Shown here: positions 8,040 to 16,794 of the stretch, one piece after another
How the letters are laid out: every line of letters starts with the position of its first letter
Numbering within the stretch: position 1 is the stretch's first letter
NCBI GenBank assembly: GCA_026418275.1
Contig: JAOABQ010000067.1
Coordinates: 25,844-89,843 of the forward strand
Length of the DNA: 64,000 nucleotides
Direction of reading: 5' to 3'
DNA from: Clostridia bacterium
Lineage (GTDB): Bacteria; Bacillota; Clostridia; Acetivibrionales; DSM-2933
Made by a program: the position numbers and the translations under genes
Notes under the pieces: generated by a model
Told to the model about the DNA's origin: nothing
The model's input: only the letters and a program-made list of their open reading frames with translations
Databases searched by the model: none

Positions 8040-8067
8040 AGGGATAAAACAAAAATGTTTTATCCCT
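8040..8067. terminator. Bidirectional terminator between DUF4097 gene and ilvE
   Basis: A perfect 12-bp stem, AGGGATAAAACA/TGTTTTATCCCT, with a 4-nt A loop. A-rich sequence on one side and T-rich on the other let it serve both the plus-strand envelope operon and ilvE on the minus strand. Confidence 0.75.
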
Positions 8068-8094
8068 AAAATTTCAATATAAAAGCCATATCGT

Positions 8095-9165
8095 TTATTT
8101 GATTTCAATTGTCCAACCCAAGGTATCCGGAATTCTTCCGTTTTGGATTCCAGTAATGGTTTCATAGATTTTCCAGGAGAGTTCACCGATCTTTCCATCA
8201 TTGATGATCATTTTGTTATCATTCCAGTTAAGCTCTCCGATGGGGGAGATGACAGCGGCAGTTCCGGTTCCGAAAGCTTCTTCAAGGGTGCCGTTTTGAT
8301 AAGCATCATAAACTTCCTGGATGGCGATTTTCCTTTCAGTCACTTTTAAGCCCCAGGATTTCAGGAGCTCAATTGTAGATGCCCTGGTAATACCCGGAAG
8401 TATACTGCCTTCCAAAGACGGGGTTAAAACTTCTCCGTTAATTTTGAAGAATACATTCATGGATCCCACTTCTTCGATGTATTTCCTTTCAATTCCATCC
8501 AGCCACAGTACTTGTATATACCCCTTTTCATGAGCGTCCATTTGTGCTTTTAAGCTTGCCGCATAGTTTCCGCAAGTTTTCGCAAATCCTGTACCGCCTC
8601 TAACCGCACGGACATAGCTGCTCTCAACATAAATATTTACCGGGTTGACCCCTTGCGGGTAGTAAGCTCCCACAGGCGAGAGTATAACGATAAATTGATA
8701 GGTGTGGGAAGGATGCACCCCTAAGAAGGGGTCGGTTGCAATGATAAAGGGACGTATATAGAGGGAGGTTCCTTCTGCTGTAGGTATCCAGTCCCTATCA
8801 ACCGAAACCAGCGCCTTAACTGCTTCAACACAGAAATCTTCGTCAATTTGAGGAATGCACATTCTCAAATTGGAGGCATTGATTCTTTCCATGTTTCTAT
8901 GTGGCCTGAACAGAAGGATTTTACCGTCTTTGGTATTATAGGCTTTCATACCTTCAAAGATAGCTTGTCCGTAATGCAGCACAGCGGTAGCCGGATCAAG
9001 TGCCAATGGGCCATAGGGTACGATTCTGGGGTCATGCCATCCCTTGCCCTCGGTATAATCCATGATAAACATGTGGTCGGTAAAATATTGGCCAAAACCA
9101 AGTTTGTTTTGGTCAGGTTTTTGTTTTGGTGTTTTGGTTTTTTCAATTTTAATTTCGTAGGACAT
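8095..9165 (-). CDS. ilvE: Branched-chain amino acid aminotransferase
   Basis: A PLP enzyme that interconverts Leu/Ile/Val and their 2-oxo acids, the last step of branched-chain amino acid synthesis. The start is ATG at 9165 (MSYEIKIEK), which has AAGGGAG about 10 bp upstream; a longer in-frame TTG would bury that site. Of 356 residues, the fold-type IV signatures are visible: LHYGQAIFEGMKAY near 64-76, GGTGFAKTCGNYA with the PLP lysine at K196, GSMNVFF, and LEEAFGTGTAAVISPIGEL near the C-terminus. Length is typical. It is monocistronic and convergent to the DUF4097 operon. No T-box or other leader motif was found upstream. Confidence 0.93.
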   Translation of the reverse strand: MSYEIKIEKTKTPKQKPDQNKLGFGQYFTDHMFIMDYTEGKGWHDPRIVPYGPLALDPATAVLHYGQAIFEGMKAYNTKDGKILLFRPHRNMERINASNLRMCIPQIDEDFCVEAVKALVSVDRDWIPTAEGTSLYIRPFIIATDPFLGVHPSHTYQFIVILSPVGAYYPQGVNPVNIYVESSYVRAVRGGTGFAKTCGNYAASLKAQMDAHEKGYIQVLWLDGIERKYIEEVGSMNVFFKINGEVLTPSLEGSILPGITRASTIELLKSWGLKVTERKIAIQEVYDAYQNGTLEEAFGTGTAAVISPIGELNWNDNKMIINDGKIGELSWKIYETITGIQNGRIPDTLGWTIEIK

Positions 9166-9449
9166 ATGTATAAAATCTCCCTTCAAAAGTGTAGATAATT
9201 GTACCGAAGGACCTTATCTCTAATTTATATGAATATGAAATCACAGGTAAATTCAAACAGATGTCTTTTGCATACGCTGTAAAAGTTTTTGCAGATTGGT
9301 TGATCATTACCTTATTATTCTATACATCTAGATAAAACGGTCCGAAATTTATTATTTAATATTATGCTACTTTTTTTAATAAAAATCCAGTCCTTTTAGA
9401 ATAATTTATAGAAGTTATCATAAATCCTGCCCAATATAATCCTTTTGTT

Positions 9450-9560
9450 TAAGTATATATCATTTTTATGGTCATTCCACCATCAATCGTAAGATTGGTT
9501 CCGAAAATGAAACCTGCTTCATCCAAACAGAGAAAAAGCAGGCATTTGCAATATCGAAGG
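9450..9560 (-). pseudogene. Remnant of a short-chain dehydrogenase 3' end
   Basis: On the minus strand the sequence reads DIANACFF, then after a +1 shift LDEAGFIFGTNLTIDGGMT. This is the C-terminal signature of SDR-family oxidoreductases (DIA-A--FL-SD-A-FITG--L-VDGG). Only about 30 codons remain and they are frameshifted, with no recognisable sequence further upstream. It is a decayed gene tail in the 550-bp gap between ilvE and yqeG. Confidence 0.55.
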
Positions 9561-9714
9561 TACACCAAATATATTACATAATTTTCAAAGTTTAATCCAA
9601 TATTCTTTGCAAATAATTATAATATGAAAATTCGAAGAATCGGTTTTATTTATTGCTATAATAGGATTAGTTTGCTATGATAATCATATCTTAAAGATAG
9701 AAACGGAGGATACG

Positions 9715-10275
9715 ATGTTAGAGAAATACTTTCCTGATATAATCGTAGAAAAAACATGGGATATTGATCTCGGTTTACTAAAAAAAAGTGGTGTGAAGGG
9801 CCTCATTCTGGATATTGACAATACACTTGTGGCTCCTCATATCAAAGAATCAAATCAAGAGGTTTTTGAGTGGATTCAGAAGGTAAAAAGCGAGGGATTT
9901 AAAGTTTGTATTGTCTCTAATGCGTCCAGGAAAAGGGTCTTAAGGTTTAATGAAAAATTAAATGTATTTGCAATCCATCGTGCATATAAACCTGGAAGCA
10001 AGGCTTTTTTAAAGGCTGCCAGCATTATGGGAATCAATCCGAATGAATCAGCAGTTATTGGAGATCAAATCTTTACCGATATTATTGGGGGAAACAAACT
10101 GAATATGTTTACTGTACTGGTAAATCCGATACATAAAAGTGAACCCCTATTCGTAAAATTCAAGAGGATTGTAGAAAGGTATATACTGGCCAGATACCAC
10201 CGTAACCACAATTTAAATAAAGATAAAAGATTGGTATGGAAAAAGAAAAGTGCGGTAAAGAGGATTCGGGTTTGA
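9715..10275 (+). CDS. yqeG: YqeG family HAD IIIA-type phosphatase
   Basis: A 186-residue HAD-superfamily phosphatase of the YqeG type. Motif I is LILDIDNTLV with the Asp pair at D33/D35. Motif II is VCIVSNAS at about 66-73. Motif III/IV is the Lys in YKPGSKAF followed by AVIGDQIFTDIIGGNKLN. Length is normal. The physiological substrate is not settled; in other bacilli the gene sits beside yqeH and aroE. Here it directly precedes aroE (33-bp gap), so the two probably form an operon. The binding site is ACGGAGGATACG. Confidence 0.9.
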   Translation: MLEKYFPDIIVEKTWDIDLGLLKKSGVKGLILDIDNTLVAPHIKESNQEVFEWIQKVKSEGFKVCIVSNASRKRVLRFNEKLNVFAIHRAYKPGSKAFLKAASIMGINPNESAVIGDQIFTDIIGGNKLNMFTVLVNPIHKSEPLFVKFKRIVERYILARYHRNHNLNKDKRLVWKKKSAVKRIRV

Positions 10276-10308
10276 AATTTCCCAAATACAACAATATAGG
10301 GGGTAAAA

Positions 10309-11196
10309 ATGAAAATTGATGATCGTGTTTCAGGAAAGACCAGGCTAGTTGGCATTATAGGGAATCCGCTGGAACATTCTATATCACCTTATCTTCATAA
10401 CTCTATCAGCAGCCTCTTAGGGGTAGATTTTATCTATGTTCCCTTCAGAGTGGAGAAAGAGAGTCTTGAAAATGCGGTAAAAGGGCTTAAAGCCATTAAC
10501 GTGGTGGGGTTTAATGTTACCATACCATATAAAAAGGACATCATGAAATTTATAGACGACAATACAAAGGAAGCGCTTTTAATGGGTGCTGTAAACACAG
10601 TAAAATATATTGAAGGCAGGTTCTATGGATATAATACCGATGCAGAGGGATTTTCAAGGGCTTTTAAGGAAGGAACGGGAGGTTCCTTTAAGGGTAAAAA
10701 AGTTGCTATCATCGGTGCAGGCGGGGCTGCCAGGGCCATTGCCGTTAAAATTGCTGTAGAAGGCGCAAGTAATATTGCGCTCATTAACCGGACTTTATCA
10801 AAGGCTTCAGATATCAGTGATATCATTAACAATAATATCCGGGAAGCTGCAGCAAGCAGTTATGCTCTTGACGATGCAAAGGCAAAAAAGGTTTTTTCCG
10901 AAAGTGATATTATTATCAATACAACCTCTATCGGGATGTACCCTGAAATCAATGTGAGTCCCATTGATGCATCCTTTGTGTTTTCAAAGGGACAAATTGT
11001 TTACGACGCAATTTATAATCCTCTGGAGACAAAGTTTTTAGAAGAGGCCAAAAAAGCGGGGTGCAAAACTTCAAACGGATTAGGAATGCTTTTTTATCAA
11101 GGCATTTATGCTTATGAGATTTGGACAGGGATCAAACTTTCGGAGGACAGGATTAAAGATATATATCCGTCATTTTTAAGTATCCTCAAAAACTAG
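10309..11196 (+). CDS. aroE: Shikimate dehydrogenase
   Basis: Reduces 3-dehydroshikimate to shikimate with NADPH in the aromatic amino acid pathway. The 295-residue protein has the substrate-binding NPLEHSISPYLHN (19-31), the catalytic Lys75 in NVTIPYKKDI, Asp111 in YNTDAEGF, and the Rossmann motif IIGAGGAARAI (135-145). NRT at 160-162 is the NADP-type loop. A C-terminal GLGMLFYQG motif completes the family signature. It lies 33 bp behind yqeG. Together with aroQ at 14.99 kb and the trp operon at 40.5 kb, the window supplies much of the aromatic route. Confidence 0.95.
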   Translation: MKIDDRVSGKTRLVGIIGNPLEHSISPYLHNSISSLLGVDFIYVPFRVEKESLENAVKGLKAINVVGFNVTIPYKKDIMKFIDDNTKEALLMGAVNTVKYIEGRFYGYNTDAEGFSRAFKEGTGGSFKGKKVAIIGAGGAARAIAVKIAVEGASNIALINRTLSKASDISDIINNNIREAAASSYALDDAKAKKVFSESDIIINTTSIGMYPEINVSPIDASFVFSKGQIVYDAIYNPLETKFLEEAKKAGCKTSNGLGMLFYQGIYAYEIWTGIKLSEDRIKDIYPSFLSILKN

Positions 11197-11612
11197 GGGC
11201 AGTCGAATGTGATTTTTCATACATAAAAAGTCTTGACGCATGGGTTCTTTTTACCCGGTTAGCTGGCTGGGACAACGGAGTAAGGACATGTTTGTTCCGA
11301 GAAGAGATACCTTTGCTCAACATTTCGTTTCCTAAAATAAATCTTTCAACCAGATTAAAAAAAGGGTTTTTATATTTTAGTGACGAATATATAAAAGTCG
11401 ATTTTAATTCGAAAATCATTGAATACTCATTTTCATACTATGTAGTCATATTCCATGAAAGCCAATGGCTGTAATGATTGCTATTGGAGAATGGTTTTAT
11501 TCCTTATTAATGAAAATGCTTTTAAGTTATCATCATGATCAGCCTTGTCAAAGAGTTTTACAGAGCTTGTTGTTGGAACTGAAAAAACAGGTAGATTGGG
11601 AGGATGCAGGAA
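11197..11612. other. Leader/intergenic region before pilT
   Basis: About 415 bp between aroE and pilT with no convincing gene. The segment 11231-11300 (GACGCATGGG, TTACCCGG, AGCTGGCTGGGACAACGG) is GC-richer than its surroundings and looks like it could fold. It also encodes a 31-codon frame (11240-11335) without a binding site. A c-di-GMP-I riboswitch was considered because such elements often precede pilus genes, but the conserved core could not be matched. Confidence 0.35.
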
Positions 11613-12668
11613 ATGAAACTTGAGAGTTTATTAAATATGACAGTCCAAGAGGGGGCATCCGATTTACACATCACGGTAGGTATTCCACCGGTTATAAGAA
11701 AAGATGGGAAGCTTGTTCGAATCGGTGAGGAAAATATTACACCTACGGATACCGAGCAATATGTTAAGCATATAATCGGGGAAGAAAATATGCGGGTCTT
11801 TGATAATAAGGGAGAACTTGATGTTTCCTACTCAATCCCCGGCATTGGACGGTTTAGGGTAAATGTTTTCAAACAAAGGGGAACTTTCGGTATTGCTTTT
11901 CGAATGGTGAACCTTCATATTCCGGAGATGGCTACGCTGGGACTGCCTGAGGTGGTTCATGAAATTTCCAAGAAAACGAAGGGTTTGATTTTGGTTACCG
12001 GACCTACGGGTAACGGCAAATCTACAACACTGGCTGCGATGATCAATCAGATCAATGAACAGCGGGAGTGCCATATTCTTACCATAGAAGAGCCCATAGA
12101 ATATTTACATAAGCATAAAAATTCCATTGTAAATCAGAGGGAAATCGGAAGTGATTCATTTTCCTACTCTGCGGCCCTAAAAGCAGCTCTTAGAGAAGAC
12201 CCCGATGTGATCCTTTTAGGTGAAATGAGGGATCTGGAAACCATATCGGTTGCGCTAACCGCTGCTGAAACAGGTCATCTTGTACTGTCTACGGTACATA
12301 CGGTAGGTGCGGTGAATACCATCGACCGTTTGGTTGATGTGTTTCCTCCACACCAACAGCAGCAGATCCGGATTCAAATGTCGATGGTGCTGCAAGGAAT
12401 TATTTCTCAGCAGCTCATTACCAAAAAGGACCGGACAGGACGTGTCCTCGCACTGGAGATCATGACCGCCACACCGGCAGTCCGAAATCTGATCCGGGAC
12501 GGAAAAACAAGTCAGATCAATACACTCATTCATTCCGGTGCAAAATATGGAATGCAATCCATGGATTATAACCTTGTAAACCTCTATAAAAAAGATCTGA
12601 TCAGTCATGAGGACGCGATGACCTATGCAGTGGATCAGGATTATATTGTTAGACTGATGGGCAATTAA
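11613..12668 (+). CDS. pilT: Type IV pilus retraction ATPase PilT
   Basis: A hexameric secretion-type ATPase that powers pilus retraction. The start is ATG 11613, 9 bp after GGGAGG; an ATG at 11604 directly abuts that site. The 351-residue protein has GASDLHITVG near the N-terminus, Walker A GPTGNGKSTT, the Asp box (ILTIEEPIEYLH), Walker B VILLGEMRDLET, the His box (HLVLSTVHTVGAVNTIDR) and the C-terminal AIRNLIRD-like helix (AVRNLIRDGK). It is followed 63 bp later by a prepilin peptidase gene. No pilin or assembly genes are in the window, so the rest of the machine must be elsewhere. Confidence 0.94.
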   Translation: MKLESLLNMTVQEGASDLHITVGIPPVIRKDGKLVRIGEENITPTDTEQYVKHIIGEENMRVFDNKGELDVSYSIPGIGRFRVNVFKQRGTFGIAFRMVNLHIPEMATLGLPEVVHEISKKTKGLILVTGPTGNGKSTTLAAMINQINEQRECHILTIEEPIEYLHKHKNSIVNQREIGSDSFSYSAALKAALREDPDVILLGEMRDLETISVALTAAETGHLVLSTVHTVGAVNTIDRLVDVFPPHQQQQIRIQMSMVLQGIISQQLITKKDRTGRVLALEIMTATPAVRNLIRDGKTSQINTLIHSGAKYGMQSMDYNLVNLYKKDLISHEDAMTYAVDQDYIVRLMGN

Positions 12669-12731
12669 TAAATCAAAGGAATTACTTTTTATACTGCAAA
12701 AATACTGACAGAATGTAAGGAAGAGAATGAT

Positions 12732-13544
12732 ATGATAATAATGGAATATATTTTTGTGTTTGTTTTTGGATTGTTAATCGGTTCCTTTTTAAATGTTTGC
12801 ATCTGGAGACTGCCCCGGGAGGAATCCATTGTAAAGCCGCCGTCTCATTGTGTAGGCTGCGGCAACAGGCTTGGTCCTCTGGACTTGGTTCCGGTCTTTA
12901 GTTTCTTGTTTTTAAGGGGAAGATGCAGATACTGTAAGGTGAAAATATCCGTTAAATATCCTTTAATAGAGCTTTTAACCGGAGTCGTATTTATTGCTTT
13001 ATACATAAGGACTTTGAATATCGGCGGAAATCTGGTAGATTTCGCTGCTTCAGCATTTTTAATGTCTATTTTGATTGCGGTATTTTTTATTGATCTTGAA
13101 CATATGATCATTCCGGACGGATTGGTTATAACCGGACTTGTTGGCGGTGCTGCAGTTTTCGTGTATAATATATTTATGCCAATACAGATTTATGGAGACA
13201 GAAACTGGTGGAATCCCTTGCTTGGTCTTTTGCCTGGATCAATTTTCTGGTTACTGATTGGAAGTTTAGGCATGCTCATCTATAAAGATGATGCGATGGG
13301 TGGAGGGGATATCAAAATATTTGCGCCGATCGGTATTTTCCTGGGATGGAAAATGACAATTGTGGCAACCTTATCTTCTGTTTTTATCGGTGGCTTTGTC
13401 AGCTTGATTCTGATTCTAGTTGGCATTAAGAATAGAAAGAGTACCATACCCTTTGGTCCTTTCATTGTAATCGGGACTTTTGTAACCATGATGTGGGGCA
13501 CTGAGATTTTGAATTGGTATGTCAATAACATGCTTGCTTTTTAA
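12732..13544 (+). CDS. Prepilin peptidase (A24A family)
   Basis: An integral membrane aspartic peptidase that cleaves, and usually N-methylates, type IV prepilins and related pseudopilins. The 270-residue protein has the N-terminal methyltransferase-type segment with GSFLNVCIWRLPR and two CxxC pairs (C40/C43, C65/C68). The catalytic aspartates are D121 (FFIDLEHMIIPD) and D193 in AMGGGDIKIF. About seven membrane helices are evident. It follows pilT by 63 bp and precedes the ComFB-like gene, so it probably serves the same pilus/competence machinery. PilD or ComC would be equivalent names. Confidence 0.93.
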   Translation: MIIMEYIFVFVFGLLIGSFLNVCIWRLPREESIVKPPSHCVGCGNRLGPLDLVPVFSFLFLRGRCRYCKVKISVKYPLIELLTGVVFIALYIRTLNIGGNLVDFAASAFLMSILIAVFFIDLEHMIIPDGLVITGLVGGAAVFVYNIFMPIQIYGDRNWWNPLLGLLPGSIFWLLIGSLGMLIYKDDAMGGGDIKIFAPIGIFLGWKMTIVATLSSVFIGGFVSLILILVGIKNRKSTIPFGPFIVIGTFVTMMWGTEILNWYVNNMLAF

Positions 13545-13623
13545 GATTCATACATAATATAAAACAAAAACGTATGCCGGAAATTTGGATATCAATTAAA
13601 CCATGAAACAGGAGGATATAAAA

Positions 13624-13893
13624 ATGTCACATTTGAAAAACTATATGGAAGAAATTGTTCTTAATTTGATGGATGAAGTGCTGGAAGACATTAAAACTTG
13701 TCCTTGTGAAAAATGCAGGGCGGATATCGCAGCAATCGCGCTCAATAGTTTACCTCCTAAGTATATTGTAAGTGAAAAAGGTGAATTGTATTCAAAAATT
13801 AATTCTCTCAAGCAGCAAAGTGAAGTGGATGTAATTTCTGCGATCACAAAGGCGGCCGTTCTGGTAAAAAGAAATCCAAGGCACGATATATAA
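13624..13893 (+). CDS. ComFB-like late competence protein
   Basis: An 89-residue protein matching the ComFB family: LKNYMEEIVLNLMDEVL, then CPCEKCRADIAAIALNSLPPKYIVSEKGELYS. The CxCxxC cluster (CPCEKC) suggests metal binding. The start is ATG 13624, just behind CAGGAGGATATA; an upstream ATG at 13603 lies before that site. Its position after pilT and the prepilin peptidase gene is consistent with a pilus/competence link, but the molecular role of ComFB in clostridia is not established. Confidence 0.82.
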   Translation: MSHLKNYMEEIVLNLMDEVLEDIKTCPCEKCRADIAAIALNSLPPKYIVSEKGELYSKINSLKQQSEVDVISAITKAAVLVKRNPRHDI

Positions 13894-13991
13894 GCTTAAT
13901 CGGTTACAACGATTCCAATGCAAAACTATTATCGTGATTCATAGTCATTTAATTGGACGAGTTGTGCTAGGTTTATTAGTGGAAAGACTTA

Positions 13992-14050
13992 TAAAAGGAA
14001 TCTTCGTTTAATTTTTAAAGGAAATTAAAAGGAAGATTCTTTTATTTTTT
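13992..14050 (+). terminator. Terminator after ComFB-like gene
   Basis: AAAAGGAATCTTC pairs with GAAGATTCTTTT, followed by a T tract, closing the pilT-prepilin peptidase-ComFB unit. The loop is long and AT-rich. Confidence 0.65.
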
Positions 14051-14125
14051 AAAAATTGAGTATATAATTATTGAATCATGTAAAATAATAGGCTTAAGAA
14101 ATAGACCAGTTAAGGAAGTGTGAAG

Positions 14126-14974
14126 ATGATCCGATTTGGACCGGCCGGTAATTCAGAGAGCTTTTATGAAGCAGGTTATAAGTCTTCGGTAGAAATGCCC
14201 GGATGGCTTAAAAACCTTGGACTCAATGCTTACGAATATCAGTGCAGCAAAGGTGTTAAAATAAGTGAAAAGACAGCGGTGGAACTTGGAAAAAATGCCC
14301 GTGAGAACGATATCTTTTTAAGTATTCATGCTCCTTACTATATCAATATGTCCAGCGAGGAAGAAGAAAAAAGAGAAAACTCAAAAAGATATATTTTGGA
14401 ATCAATGAAAGCTGCAAAATGGATGGGGGCAAAAAGAATTGTCATACATGCCGGATCCTATAAAAAAGTAAGCCGGGAGTGGGCGGTTAACACAGCCATT
14501 GGGGTTTTGAAAGAGGCTTTGATAGAAGCAGACCGGATGGGTTATGGAGAGATTGCCATTTGTCCGGAAGTGTTGGGAAAAGCAAACCAATTAGGGACTT
14601 TGGATGAAATTCTAGAGATGTGCAGGGTAGATGAAAGAATGCTTCCAACGGTTGATTTCGGGCATTTACATGCACGGGGACTAGGCGCATTAAACTCGTT
14701 AGGGGATTTCCAAAAGGTAATAGAAACAATAGAAAATGCTATAGGATATGACCGCTTGAAAATCATGCACTGCCACTTCAGCAGGATTGAGTTTACGAAA
14801 GCGGGAGAGAAACGGCATTGGACACTGGATGACAAGGAATATGGCCCCGACTTTGAGCCTTTGGCCGAAATTATTTACAGAAAGAATCTGGAGCCGGTGA
14901 TTATTTGCGAATCCCGGGACAAGATGGCAGAGGATGCTTTAAAACTGAAGGATATATTCTATTCAATGGGTTAA
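14126..14974 (+). CDS. Endonuclease IV-type (AP endonuclease family 2) protein
   Basis: A TIM-barrel phosphoesterase of the endonuclease IV superfamily, about 282 residues. Metal-site motifs are visible: SIHAPYYINMSS with its His, RIVIHAGS, ICPEVLGKANQLGTLDEI with the Glu, PTVDFGHLHARG with Asp and His, and HCHFSRIEFTKAGEKRHW near the C-terminus. These fit Nfo-type enzymes that cut at abasic sites. Sequence in the last third (DFEPLAEII) also fits. The start is ATG 14126, 7 bp after AAGGAAG. It lies 13 bp before aroQ and is probably cotranscribed with it. Another sugar-phosphate function cannot be fully excluded. Confidence 0.85.
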   Translation: MIRFGPAGNSESFYEAGYKSSVEMPGWLKNLGLNAYEYQCSKGVKISEKTAVELGKNARENDIFLSIHAPYYINMSSEEEEKRENSKRYILESMKAAKWMGAKRIVIHAGSYKKVSREWAVNTAIGVLKEALIEADRMGYGEIAICPEVLGKANQLGTLDEILEMCRVDERMLPTVDFGHLHARGLGALNSLGDFQKVIETIENAIGYDRLKIMHCHFSRIEFTKAGEKRHWTLDDKEYGPDFEPLAEIIYRKNLEPVIICESRDKMAEDALKLKDIFYSMG

Positions 14975-14987
14975 TGGGGGGAAGAAG

Positions 14988-15416
14988 ATGAAAAAAATAC
15001 TGGTAGTGAACGGACCCAATTTAAATCTTCTTGGCACAAGAGAGAAAGACATTTATGGCAGGGAGACTCTAAACGATATAGCGGTTCGGGTGAATGAAGA
15101 GGCAGAGAAATTAAGTATGTTTGTTGATTTTGTACAATCCAACCATGAAGGTGAGATTATTGACAAAATTCATGATGCAAGGGGAAAGTATGATGTTCTT
15201 ATTATGAACCCCGGGGCATATACTCATTACAGCATTGCAATCCGTGACGCAGTAAAAGCTGCTGAAATACCTACCATTGAAGTTCATTTGTCGAACATAC
15301 ACAGCAGGGAAGAATTCAGAAGCAAGTCTGTGATTGCGCCGGTATGCGTTGGCCAGATCAGCGGATTTGGAGGAAATAGCTACATCATTGCCCTACATGC
15401 AGCCAGTGCTTTGTAA
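14988..15416 (+). CDS. aroQ: Type II 3-dehydroquinate dehydratase
   Basis: Catalyses the dehydration of 3-dehydroquinate to 3-dehydroshikimate as a small dodecameric enzyme. The 142-residue protein starts with ILVVNGPNLNLLGTRE and carries the catalytic Tyr23 in DIYGRETL, NPGAYTHYS with His80, and EVHLSNIHSREEFR with His100. Length is typical, about 145. It directly precedes the reaction of AroE in the same window. Binding site GGGGGGAAG precedes the ATG. Confidence 0.95.
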   Translation: MKKILVVNGPNLNLLGTREKDIYGRETLNDIAVRVNEEAEKLSMFVDFVQSNHEGEIIDKIHDARGKYDVLIMNPGAYTHYSIAIRDAVKAAEIPTIEVHLSNIHSREEFRSKSVIAPVCVGQISGFGGNSYIIALHAASAL

Positions 15417-15536
15417 CGAAACAAACTTGTTTTTCAAAGTGCTAAAAATGTACTTTACTTGTTTGTGTCTTGTAAACCCTAGAAAAGAATTACGTTAAGA
15501 GGCACGGGTATACAGAATTGGGAAAAGGAGAATGGA

Positions 15537-16622
15537 ATGGATCATAAAGCAGTTTTTGAGAGAAGGATTTTAAAGTTCAGGGAAAAACTAAAGGAAAAGG
15601 GAATAGATGCTGCATTAGTTTCAAAACGGGAAAACTATATTTATCTTTCAGGCTTTACAGGGACCGCAGCAGTTCTTATTATAAGCCAGAGCAGTGCAGT
15701 TCTTATTACCGATTTCAGGTACATGGAGCAGGCGAAGTCTCAGGCTCCGGCTTTTAAAATTATACAGCATGAAGGGAGTCTGATGCTTTCAATCAATGAA
15801 GTTTTGCGGGATTTGGGCGTGAAAAGGCTGGGATTTGAGGAAAGCTATGTTACCTTTGAAAAGTACAGCGAATACAAATCAAAACTTGTTTCAAACGAGA
15901 TACTTCCTTTAAACGGGCTAGTTGAAAATATTCGGCTTGTAAAGGAGCCGGAAGAAATTGAGATCATAAAACAAGCGGTAAAAATTGCGGATGACGCTTT
16001 TTCCCATATTTTAAAGGTGATCCGCCCGGATGTGAGGGAAATAGAAATTGCGGCGGAAATTGAATATTTTATGAAAAAGAGCGGAGCAACAGGCGCTTCC
16101 TTTGAGACCATTGTAGCTTCGGGGGAAAGAGCTTCCCTGCCACATGGGGTTGCTTCAGAGAAAAAGATCGTCTCAGGAGATGTGATTACCCTGGATTTCG
16201 GTGCGGTCTATCAAAATTATTGTTCCGATATGACAAGAACGGTTTTTCTGGGAAATCCGGATGAAGAAATGAGGAAAATTTACCACATCGTACTGGAAGC
16301 GCGGCAAAAGGCTGCAGAAGGTGCGAGGAAAGGTCTTACAGGCAGGGAAATCGACTCCGTTGCCCGAGGAATCATAACGAAGGAGGGCTATGAAAAAAAC
16401 TTCGGCCATGGTTTAGGTCATGGGGTTGGTTTGGAAGTCCATGAGGAACCGAGGCTTTCCCCTTCCGGAAATATTGTGATGCAAAACGGGATGGTAGTAA
16501 CCGTAGAGCCCGGAATTTATATTAACAACATTGGCGGCGTGAGAATTGAGGATATGGTTGTTATTGAGGACCATAAGCCACAGGTGCTCACAAGTTCAAC
16601 CAAAGAACTCATTATCATTTAA
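15537..16622 (+). CDS. M24 family Xaa-Pro aminopeptidase
   Basis: A metallopeptidase that removes an N-terminal residue preceding proline. The 361-residue protein has an N-terminal creatinase-like domain (to about residue 130) and a C-terminal pita-bread domain. Its five metal ligands are visible: D220 (VITLDFGAVY), D231 (CSDMTRT), H295 (HGLGHGVGLEVHE), E324 (VTVEPGIY) and E338 (GVRIEDMV). The start is ATG 15537, 6 bp after AAAGGAG. It precedes efp, as in many Firmicutes (often annotated yqhT). The 170-bp gap leaves open whether efp has its own promoter. Confidence 0.93.
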   Translation: MDHKAVFERRILKFREKLKEKGIDAALVSKRENYIYLSGFTGTAAVLIISQSSAVLITDFRYMEQAKSQAPAFKIIQHEGSLMLSINEVLRDLGVKRLGFEESYVTFEKYSEYKSKLVSNEILPLNGLVENIRLVKEPEEIEIIKQAVKIADDAFSHILKVIRPDVREIEIAAEIEYFMKKSGATGASFETIVASGERASLPHGVASEKKIVSGDVITLDFGAVYQNYCSDMTRTVFLGNPDEEMRKIYHIVLEARQKAAEGARKGLTGREIDSVARGIITKEGYEKNFGHGLGHGVGLEVHEEPRLSPSGNIVMQNGMVVTVEPGIYINNIGGVRIEDMVVIEDHKPQVLTSSTKELIII

Positions 16623-16794
16623 AAAAAACGAAAATTATAGTGATTTAAGAAAATTTTTCTTGAAATAAGACACATTTTATTTTAATATTATCTAGGAAAT
16701 ACTAATAAGAGGTTCACTTGTTTTTGTATGTAAATATATATTTCATATTGGAAAATCAAGTAAAACATTTGACCTGGAAATTGGAGGTAAATTA

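Noticed and set aside
9187..9714. T-box riboswitch upstream of ilvE
   Set aside because: No GGGTGG-ACCGCG-type antiterminator sequence was found on the minus strand.
11231..11300. c-di-GMP-I riboswitch upstream of pilT
   Set aside because: Only GACGCA and a GGTTAGC-like word fit. The conserved core, with its first GGCAAACC-GAAA part, is missing, so it was left as an unassigned leader.
11292..11474. 60-codon frame before pilT
   Set aside because: No binding site, AT-driven composition, no recognisable domain.
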